Shown here one piece after another: positions 57,104 through 64,000 of a stretch of 64,000 nt of DNA. Numbering within the stretch: position 1 is the first letter of the stretch; every line of letters begins with the position of its first letter. The position numbers and the translations under genes are program-made. Source of the stretch: Hyphomicrobium_A sp963817485 (GTDB taxonomy: Bacteria > Pseudomonadota > Alphaproteobacteria > Rhizobiales > Hyphomicrobiaceae); NCBI GenBank assembly GCA_963817485.1, contig CAWFOR010000010.1, positions 128,392 through 192,391 on the forward strand, written 5' to 3'. Below the pieces are notes generated by a model. That model was not told where the DNA came from. It was given only the letters and a program-made list of their open reading frames with translations, and did no database searches.

Positions 57104-58191
57104 GATCCGAGATCACGGCGCGCAGAAAGCGTGCGGCCTCGCCGCCGCTGACAGCGCGGTGATCGAAGGTGAGGGAAAGCGGCAGCATGCCGGTGCACGC
57201 AAAGTCGGATCGCCGCGCACCGCCTGACCGGTGATGCGGCCGGCGCCGAGGATCGCGACCTGCGGCGGCATGACGATGAGCGCCGCGTGCTGACCGGCGA
57301 TGGTGCCGAAATTCGAGAGCGTGATGGTTGCGCCGCGCAGTTCGCCGGGGGCGAGGCTGCGGTCGCTAACGCCTTGCTTCGCGGCGTCGATCTGTCGGCG
57401 CCATCCGGCGGCGTGGTCCGGCCCACATCGCGCAGCACGGGAACGAAGAGGCCGTCCGGGCTGTCGATCGCAAGCCCGAGATCGATCTTTCGCATTGGGG
57501 CGGAGCGACAACGAGGCGCCGTCGAAGCTCGCGTTCAGCGACGGCTCCGCGGCATGCAGCCGGCAACGATGGCGCGGATCAGCCGGACGGTAACGTCCTC
57601 CGGCGGCGTCCAAACTTCGATATCCGCCTGGTCGTGCAGCGTCGCATGCGCGACCTCTCGCCAGGCGCGGGCCATGTTCGACGCCATGGTCTTGCGCGCG
57701 CCGCGCAATCGCTCTCGGCAGGCTTGGCCGCCACGTAGGTGCTGGCCGCTGCCCACGTCGGCCCGGGTGATTGCGCCGTCTGGTCCACTGCCTTTAAGGC
57801 TTGCGAGATCGACGCCAAGTTCCTTCGCGCGCGCGCGGACGGCGGGCGTCGCGCGGACGGTCTCCGGCGGCGTCGTGGACGCTGGGACGGCAGCCTTGGT
57901 CGCCGTGGCGTTGGCTTCGCGAGTTCGCCGACAACGGTGCCGGTTTCCGGGTGGGCGCCCTCCTCGAAAGCGAGCAGCGGAGCGCCGACCTTCACCCGCT
58001 CTCCCGGACGCGCGAGCAGCCGTGCGATCATGCCCGGCCTTGGGCGAGGGGATTTCCACCACCGCCTTTTCGGTTTCGACCGACACCAGCGGCTGATCGA
58101 GCACCACGTGGTCGCCTTCGGCGACGTGCCAGGCGACGATCTCCGCCTCCTGCAAGCCCTCGCCGAGATCGGGCAGGTTGAATGTGCTCAT
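57087..58191 (-). pseudogene. Dihydrolipoamide acyltransferase (E2) of a 2-oxo acid dehydrogenase complex, frameshifted
   Basis: E2 core of about 365 residues. The lipoyl domain is MSTFNLPDLGEGLQEAEIVA with VSVETEKAVVEIPSP (lipoyl-Lys). A peripheral-subunit-binding domain follows (ATPAVRARAKELGVDLASLK). The catalytic domain appears in pieces, ending LTFDHRAVSGGEAARFLRAV (active-site His) with a stop at 57087. Breaks occur near 58030, 57900, 57720, 57560, 57420 and 57200. Its ATG overlaps the E1-beta stop (ATGA). Once repaired, the complex would be a complete pyruvate/branched-chain type dehydrogenase except for E3, which is not in this window. Confidence 0.82.
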
Positions 58192-59168
58192 GTGTAAGCC
58201 ATCGCGCGCCGCACGGCGGCCGTGATCCGCTCCACGTCGGCATGTAGTGCGCTTCCAGACGAGGATAGGGCATCATCGTGTCGTAGCCGGCGACGCGCTC
58301 GACCGGCGCGAGCAGGCTGGTGAGCGCCCGCTCGGCGACGCGCGCAACGATCTCGGCGCCGAAGCCGCAGGTCACCGGCGCCTCGTGAACCACGACGAGA
58401 CGGCCGGTCGCGCGCGACCGATTCGAGAATTGTGGCGCTGTCGAGCGGCTTTAGGGTCGCAACATCGATGACTTCCGCATCGATGCCTTGCCCGGACAAT
58501 TGCTCGGCTGCCTTCAACGTTTCGCTGACCATCGCGCCCCACGACACCAGCGTTACGTCGCGGCCGTTCCTCAGGACTATGCAGCGTTCGAGCGGCAGGC
58601 CGGCGCCGTCATCGGCAACGTCCTCGCGCGCCGCCCGATAGAGCCTGGTCGGCTCCAGGAACACGACCGGATCGGGATCGCGGATCGCCGACAGCAGCAA
58701 CCCATAGGCGCGCGCGGCGACGACGGAATGACGACCTTGAGACCTGGAATGTGGGCGAACATCGCCTCCGGGCTTTCCGAATGGTGCTCGACGGCCTTGA
58801 TGCCGCCGCCGGCCGGCGAGCGCAGCACCATCGGACAGGTGAGACGTCCGCGGGTCCGCGCGCGCAAGCGCGAGGCGTGATTGAGCATCTGGTCGATGCA
58901 GGCATAGGCGAAGCCGGTGAACTGGATTTCGGCGACCGGACGGAATCCCTGCGCCGCGAGCCCGATCGACACGCCGGCAATGGCGGCTTCCGCCAGCGGC
59001 GTGTCGATGACGCGCTCTGCACCAAATTGCTGAATGAGGCCGTCGGTCGCGCGAAACACGCCGCCATCGACGCCGACATCCTCACCCAACACGACAGACG
59101 CGCGGCTCGTCCGCCATCGCTCGCTTGAGGGCCAGGTTGATGGCCTGCACCAGGCTCACTTCGGTCAT
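58188..59168 (-). pseudogene. 2-oxo acid dehydrogenase E1 beta subunit, frameshifted
   Basis: A transketolase-like E1-beta of about 325 residues starting MTEVSLVQAINLALKRAMAD. Characteristic sequence is LGEDVGVDGGVFRATDGLIQ, DTPLAEAAIAGVSIGLAAQG, PVAEIQFTGFAYACIDQM and HHSESPEAMFAHIPGLKVV, then DPDPVVFLEPTRLYRA after a break. Breaks lie near 59080, 58730 and 58400. The gene overlaps E1-alpha upstream and E2 downstream through ATGA junctions, so the subunits are made in one coupled operon. Confidence 0.85.
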
Positions 59169-60239
59169 GGCTGCGCCTCGAGCTTCGGCGCGCCGCTTGC
59201 CGCTGCTCGACGAGATCGGCGGGAAGCGTGCATAAGTCTGGTCGAAGGTTGCTTCCGCCGGCTGCGGCGGCATCGCCAGATAGTTCGCTGCCGCTTGCTC
59301 GACCGCGGTGCTGCATTCCCGCAGCAGCGCGTCTTCCTTGTCCTTGTCCCACAGGCCGCTGCGCGTCAAGTAATTGCGCAGGCGCGCGATCGGCTCCGCG
59401 TGCCAGTGCGGGCTGACCTCGGCATCGTTGCGATAGCGGCTCGCGTCGTCGGCGGTGGTGTGGTCGGAGAGGCGATAGGTCACGGCCTCGATCAGCGTCG
59501 GACCGTCGCCGCGATCGGCGCGCTCGAGCGCCTGCTCGACGACCGCCCGGACCGCGATGACGTCGTTGCCGTCGACCTGCTCGCCGGGAATTCCGGCCGC
59601 GATCGCCTTCTGCGCCAGCGTTGCCGCGGCGGTCTGCTTTGCGACCGGCACCGAGATCGCCCAGCCGTTGTTGTTGACGACAAAGACGACGGGCGCTTTC
59701 CACACGCCGGCCATGTTGAGCGCCTCGGCGACATCGCCCTTCGAGGTCGCGCCGTCGCCGAACACGCACACGGCGGCACGCTTTTCGGCTCGCAAGCCGA
59801 AACGCCAGCGCCACACCCACCGCGTGCGGGGCATGCGAACCGACCGGGACGCAATTGGGAAAATCCTCGCGCGGTCCCGCGAAGTCGTTGCCGCGTTCGT
59901 CGCCGCCCCAGTACAGGAACAGCTCCTTCAGGCTGACGCCGCGCCAAAGCTGCGCGCCGTGCTCGCGAAAGCTCGGCAGCAACACATCGCCGGGCGCATC
60001 GCGGCGGCCGTGCCGACCGATACCGCCTCCTGACCGAGCGACGATGCATAGGTCCCCAGGCGTCCTGTCCGCTGCAGGGCGATGGCCTTGGCGTCGAAGG
60101 TGCGCGTCAGCACCATGGCCCGGTAGAGCGCCACCAGCTCCTTTGGGTTCTGCGCGAACCAGGGCAGCGGGCCAACCGCCTCGCCCCCTTGGTCCAGCAT
60201 GCGGGTTAAGGAGATGGTGAACTGGGCGACGATTGCCAT
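59165..60239 (-). pseudogene. 2-oxo acid (pyruvate-type) dehydrogenase E1 alpha subunit, frameshifted
   Basis: First gene of the operon, about 358 residues, beginning MAIVAQFTISLTRMLDQGGE. PLPWFAQNPKELVALYRAMV and RTGRLGTYASSLGQEAVSVG are typical of the pyruvate-dehydrogenase E1-alpha type. The TPP motif CVFGDGATSKGDVAEALNMA leads to VVFVVNNNGWAISVPV (GDG-x26-NN). Breaks lie near 60000, 59830 and 59200. The stop overlaps the E1-beta start. Downstream association with an amino-acid dehydrogenase suggests oxidation of 2-oxo acids from amino acids, or pyruvate to acetyl-CoA for PHB. Confidence 0.85.
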
Positions 60240-60286
60240 GCCGATACCTGAGTAAGCGGACTAGATTAATAGCGGCTCCTAGCGGT

Positions 60287-60300
60287 TTGATCTTCCGCAA
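60287..60300. promoter_or_regulatory. Weak FNR/FixK-like site between the E1-alpha gene and uspA2
   Basis: TTGAT-CTTC-CGCAA matches 8 of 10 consensus positions, only one half being complete. It lies in the 237-bp divergent promoter region, 48 bp from the E1-alpha start. It is recorded as tentative. Confidence 0.3.
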
Positions 60301-60476
60301 TGTCGCTCGTCCTGCATCGACTAAGGTTTGATTTAATTGCGAGGGCAGGACGTCACCGACGCGGAGGACTGACGATGCCAATCAATGCGAAAGATTCTTT
60401 TGTCCTCGAGTGATCGCCGGCGTGGCCGCCCGGCACCTTTGAGTGTGCCTGCGCGAGAGAGAGGCGGAGGAGTTGA

Positions 60477-61302
60477 ATGTCGCTGACATCGCTGATGGTG
60501 TACGTCGACGCCCATGAAGCGGCAAACGAGCGCATTGAGCTTGCGGGCGCGCTCGCGGATCGCTTCGATGCGATGCTTATCGGCATGTCGGCCTTGGCCT
60601 TGCGGCCGCCTGTTGTCGTCGATGGCGTCCCGGTCGACGGCGTGTTGATGCAAGCCGAAATCAAGAACATCAAGGCGAAGCTCGCTGAGAAGGGCAACTG
60701 GTTTCGCGCCATCGCGTGCCGGCGGCCACCGCAGGCTCGAATGGCGAGATGCACTCGATTTGCCAACGGAGGCGCTCGCGCGAGAGTGCCGCGGCGCGGA
60801 CATCGTTGTCATCGGACGGGAGGCGGGACGGGGCGATGTGTACAGCGCGCTTGATCCGGCAGGGGCGATACTCAAAGTTGGCCGCCCGGCGCTGGTCGTA
60901 CCGCCTAAGGTCAAGTCGCTGAGCGCAGAGCACGTTGTCGTTGGCTGGAAAGATACCCGGGAGGCGCGCCGTGCGGTCTACGACGCGCTTCCGCTGTTGC
61001 GCAAGGCAGCCCGCGTCCTCGTCGTGGAGATCTTCGAGGCGAGCGAGAAGGGCGCCGCTCAGGAGCAGGTCAGCGATGTGGTGCACTATCTCGTCCGACA
61101 CCAAGTCCGTGCCGATGCCAGGGTGGTCCCCTTGGAAGAGGGATCAGGGGCGAAACAGCTCCTCAGGTCAGCGGAGGACGAAGGCGCCGACTTACTCGTC
61201 GCCGGTGCATATGGACACAGCCGTCTCGGCGAGTGGGTGTTCGGCGGTATGACGCGGGAGCTTCTCGCCATGAGCCCAATTTGCTGTCTCCTCTCTCACT
61301 AG
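60477..61302 (+). pseudogene. Universal stress protein, two UspA domains, frameshifted
   Basis: A tandem UspA protein of about 275 residues. The first domain is MSLTSLMVYVDAHEAANERI and ends LKVGRPALVVPP; the second is HVVVGWKDTREARRAVYDAL with ADLLVAGAYGHSRLGEWVFG followed by GMTRELLAMSP (ATP-binding G-x2-G-x9-G-T motif). One break near 60715-60745 separates pieces of the first domain. A GGCGGAGGAG ribosome site precedes the ATG. It lies 12 bp before the archease gene, so is co-transcribed with archease and rtcB. Confidence 0.85.
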
Positions 61303-61314
61303 CAAAGAGGCGAA

Positions 61315-61797
61315 ATGGCCGCTGGTTACGCAGAGCCTGATCCGCTCAACCCCCCCTCGCAAGGTGGGTGCGCCGGAGCATTGCAGGCGAGATGGGAGCA
61401 ATTCCCTCACGATGCCGATGTCGGCGTGCGCGGCTGGGGAAAAACGCCGGCCGAAGCCTTCGAGCAAGCGGCGCTCGCCCTGACGGGGATTGTTACAGAT
61501 GCTGAGGTTAGGCCTCGAAGCTCCATAGAGGTGAGGTGCGAGGCACCCGATATCGAGTTGTTGTTCGTCGAATGGCTCAACGCGATCATCTATGAAATGG
61601 CGACGCGGCGCATGCTTTTCGGACGCTTTGCCGCGCGCATCGACGGAACGCGGCTCGAAGGGACGCTATGGGGCGAGCCGATCGATATTGAGCGCCATGC
61701 ACCGGCTTGCGAGCCAAAAGGCGCCACCTACACCGCATTGAGGGTCGCCAAGGAGCAGAATGGTCTCTGGTCGGCCGCATGCGTGGTCGACGTGTGA
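61315..61797 (+). CDS. Archease (RtcB activator)
   Basis: This 160-residue archease speeds RtcB guanylation and RNA ligation. The metal-binding segments are WEQFPHDADVGVRGWGKTPA (Asp residues), AFEQAALALTGIV, ELLFVEWLNAIIYEM and the C-terminal CVVDV. A 25-residue low-complexity N-terminal extension is unusual. It lies between uspA2 and rtcB in one operon. AAAGAGGCGAA precedes the ATG. Confidence 0.93.
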   Translation: MAAGYAEPDPLNPPSQGGCAGALQARWEQFPHDADVGVRGWGKTPAEAFEQAALALTGIVTDAEVRPRSSIEVRCEAPDIELLFVEWLNAIIYEMATRRMLFGRFAARIDGTRLEGTLWGEPIDIERHAPACEPKGATYTALRVAKEQNGLWSAACVVDV

Positions 61798-61809
61798 AGG
61801 AGCTGGGTC

Positions 61810-63240
61810 GTGGATGTGGCGCGTCTCACCCGGGTGGATTCAACGACGTGGCGCATCGAGCCGCATGGAGCGATGCGTGTGCCTGCGATCATCTACGCGG
61901 ACGAAGGTCTCATTCGCGACATCGACGACAAGGTATACGAGCAGGCGGCTAATGTCGCGGCGCTCCCGGGCATCGTAGGAGCGTCCTACGCAATGCCGGA
62001 TGCTCACTGGGGCTACGGCTTCCCGATTGGTGGAGTTGCGGCCTTCGATCCGGAAGCGGGAGGTATCGTCTCTGCTGGGGGTGTCGGCTTTGACATCTCG
62101 TGCGGCGTTCGCACGATGCTGACCGGTCTCGCCGTCGCCGACATTCTCCCCGCCCAGAAATGGCTCGCCGACTCGTTGTTCCGGCAGATCCCCGCAGGCC
62201 TCGGCAGCAAGGGAGCAATCACGCTCGATGCCGTTGAAATGGATGCCATGCTGTTGGGCGGGGCCCGGTGGGCCATCGAGCATGGCTGGGGCGAAGTGCG
62301 CGATCTCGAGCGAATCGAGGAAGGCGGCACGATGGCGGGCGCGCGGCCCGCATGCATTTCGGAACGAGCCAAGGAACGCCAGCGCCGCGAGATGGGGACG
62401 TTAGGTTCCGGTAATCACTACCTCGAGGTTCAGGCGATCGCCGAGATCTATGATGCAGAGGTGGCGCGGGTCTTCGGCCTCGCGCAAGACGAGGTCGTAG
62501 TGACGATCCATTGCGGCTCCCGCGGCCTTGGCCACCAAATCGGAACGGAATTCCTAAAAGAGATGGTCGTCACGGCAGCGGAGGCCGGCATCGAGCTGCC
62601 TGATCGTGAGCTCGCCTGCGCGCCGATCAAGTCCGAGGTTGGGCAACGCTATCTCGGAGCCATGCGGGGAGGGATCAACTGCGCTTTGGCCAACCGCGAG
62701 ATTCTCGGCCACTACGCGCGGCGCGTCTTCCATCACTTCTTTCCGGCCTGCGATCTGCAACTTCTCTACGACGTCTCCCACAACACCTGTAAGGTCGAGT
62801 TGCACGCCGTTGACGGCAAGCAGCGGGAGCTGTTTGTCCATCGCAAGGGTGCGACGCGGGCTTTCGGACCTGGGCATCCGAGCCTGCCCGAAGCCTTGCT
62901 TCCTGTGGGACAGCCGGTCCTCATCGGCGGCAGCATGGGGACGGGCTCCCACATTCTGGTCGGTACGACAGCAAGTGAGCAGAAGGCGTTCTCCTCGGCA
63001 TGCCACGGCGCAGGCCGCGCATTGTCCCGGCACGCCGCGCTCAAGCGATGGAGCGGGCGCGCCCTCATCGACGAGCTGGCCGCGCAGGGTATTATCATCC
63101 GCAGTCCGTCTGCGCGCGGTGTCGCGGAGGAAGCGCCCGGTGCTTACAAGGACGTGGGGGCGGTGGTGGCCGCAGCCGAGCATGCCGGCCTTGCGCGGCG
63201 TGTTGCGCGCCTGCGTCCGCTGATCTGCATTAAAGGTTGA
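61810..63240 (+). CDS. rtcB: RNA-splicing ligase RtcB
   Basis: RtcB, 476 residues, joins 2',3'-cyclic-phosphate or 3'-phosphate RNA ends to 5'-OH ends using GTP and manganese. Metal ligands are in GGVGFDISCGVRTML (Cys), GTLGSGNHYLEVQ, VVTIHCGSRGLGHQ and YDVSHNTCKVE; the guanylated His is in SACHGAGRALSR. The start is GTG at 61810 with a strong AAGGAG site. It directly follows archease, its activator, and supports an RNA-repair role for this end of the cluster. Confidence 0.97.
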   Translation: MDVARLTRVDSTTWRIEPHGAMRVPAIIYADEGLIRDIDDKVYEQAANVAALPGIVGASYAMPDAHWGYGFPIGGVAAFDPEAGGIVSAGGVGFDISCGVRTMLTGLAVADILPAQKWLADSLFRQIPAGLGSKGAITLDAVEMDAMLLGGARWAIEHGWGEVRDLERIEEGGTMAGARPACISERAKERQRREMGTLGSGNHYLEVQAIAEIYDAEVARVFGLAQDEVVVTIHCGSRGLGHQIGTEFLKEMVVTAAEAGIELPDRELACAPIKSEVGQRYLGAMRGGINCALANREILGHYARRVFHHFFPACDLQLLYDVSHNTCKVELHAVDGKQRELFVHRKGATRAFGPGHPSLPEALLPVGQPVLIGGSMGTGSHILVGTTASEQKAFSSACHGAGRALSRHAALKRWSGRALIDELAAQGIIIRSPSARGVAEEAPGAYKDVGAVVAAAEHAGLARRVARLRPLICIKG

Positions 63241-63297
63241 TGTTTGCGGCTTTCCCTGCGCGATCGCGTAGGGTTGTGCACCTCACGGGCAGAAGCG

Positions 63298-64000
63298 ATG
63301 CCGATCCAGAACGCCGAAATTGCGGCCATGTTCGATCAGATGGCGGACCTGCTGGAGATCGAAGGCGGCAATCCGTTTCGCGCACGCGCTTACCGAAAGG
63401 CGGCGAGGACGATCGAGACGCTGCCCAAGAGTGCAGCCGCCCTCATCGCCGCGGGAGAGGATCTGTCGGAGCTGCCCGGCATCGGCAAGGACCTTGCCAC
63501 CAAGATTGGCGAGATCGCCGCTTCCGGCCGGTTCAAGATGCTTCAATCACTGAAGCGGCGGCTGCCCGGCGAGCTCGGTGAGATGGCGGCGGTGCCGGGA
63601 CTGGGGCCCAAGCGGGTGAAGCTTCTATACGATCGCCTGCACATTCGCACGCTGGAGAAGCTGCGGCGTGCGGCGCGCTTAGGCCGCATCCACGAGCTGA
63701 AGGGCTTTGGCGAGAAGACAGAGCAGAAGATTCTTGCGGCGCTGGAGAAACCGATCGTAACGCGGAAGCGATTTAAGCTGCCGGTCGCCGAGGAGGAAGC
63801 GCAGGCCCTCATCGCGCATCTGAAGCCCAGCGTCGGCAAGGGTGAAATCACAGTTGCCGGAAGCTATCGGCGCCGCCGAGAGACGGTCGGCGATCTCGAC
63901 ATAGTGGCCACAGCAGGCAAGACGGACGTTGTCGGCGATCGCCTCATCGCCTACGAGAACGTCGCCGAAGTGCTCGCACACGGTGCCACGCGCATGGCGG
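63298..64000 (+). CDS. polX: DNA polymerase X family protein (PolX), partial
   Basis: The gene starts at the ATG at 63298 and is cut by the window end. It shows the 8-kDa domain (NPFRARAYRKAARTIETLPK), three helix-hairpin-helix motifs (LSELPGIGKDLATKI, VPGLGPKRVKLLYDRL, LKGFGEKTEQKILAAL) and the nucleotidyltransferase motif SYRRRRETVGDLDIV with the catalytic Asp pair. Bacterial PolX usually carries a C-terminal PHP exonuclease, which would lie outside the window. It participates in base excision and gap repair. It follows rtcB by 57 bp. Confidence 0.9.
   Translation, partial: MPIQNAEIAAMFDQMADLLEIEGGNPFRARAYRKAARTIETLPKSAAALIAAGEDLSELPGIGKDLATKIGEIAASGRFKMLQSLKRRLPGELGEMAAVPGLGPKRVKLLYDRLHIRTLEKLRRAARLGRIHELKGFGEKTEQKILAALEKPIVTRKRFKLPVAEEEAQALIAHLKPSVGKGEITVAGSYRRRRETVGDLDIVATAGKTDVVGDRLIAYENVAEVLAHGATRMA

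Overview
The window looks like a chromosome segment from a high-GC alphaproteobacterium of the order Hyphomicrobiales (Rhizobiales). Supporting signs are the rpoH-rluD synteny, a CIRCE-controlled groESL, an AMIN-type amidase, an NAD-dependent formate dehydrogenase locus, polyhydroxybutyrate (PHB) genes and FNR/FixK-type operators. The genus cannot be fixed from the sequence alone.

Region 1 (1 to about 22.8 kb) is ordinary core chromosome. In order it holds the start of a formate dehydrogenase operon (fdsG and its LysR regulator), groEL/groES with CIRCE, an FUSC-type membrane protein, an SDR that lacks its catalytic residues, a degenerate EAL-domain protein, a HAD phosphatase, uvrC (broken by several frameshifts), a dienelactone hydrolase, an extensin-like protein, pgsA, moaD/moaE, a cell-wall amidase, a secreted protein with a duplicated domain, rpoH, rluD and a small membrane protein. 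It ends at tRNA-Glu(CTC).

Region 2 (22.8 to 27.3 kb) is a degraded integrative element beside the tRNA. It has a tyrosine integrase split by a frameshift, a ThiF/E1-like fragment, an AT-richer PrsW-type membrane protease and an ATP-dependent DNA ligase fragment. It closes at short repeats and a 28-bp sequence that recurs at 32.0 kb as the end of an IS6-family remnant.

Region 3 (27.3 to 64 kb) is a large stress and low-oxygen survival cluster. It carries two tandem-domain UspA proteins, PHB genes (phaB, phaC, a phasin), a metallothionein-like protein, NAD salvage (pncA, pncB) and PRPP synthase, a second GroEL, a phosphoribosyltransferase/hydrolase pair, a CapA-like protein and CysQ. It also carries an AmmeMemoRadiSam radical SAM enzyme, a THUMP protein, an ACP/acyl-AMP ligase/acyltransferase fusion with an acyl-CoA ligase and a GH3-family ligase, PhoU, RNase Z, a pyruvate-type dehydrogenase/glutamate-type dehydrogenase operon, archease, RtcB and PolX. 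Five perfect TTGAY-N4-RTCAA operators and two one-mismatch copies lie between genes of this region, so much of it is probably one FNR/FixK regulon.

Many genes between 10 and 61 kb are interrupted by single-base frameshifts, including conserved uvrC and the whole dehydrogenase operon, while neighbours such as groEL2, phaC, the GH3 gene and rtcB are intact. Uncorrected sequence or assembly errors are a likely cause for many of them. Clear remnants (IS transposase, ThiF-like, ligase, FrsA-like) look truly decayed. No CRISPR array, rRNA or plasmid origin was seen.
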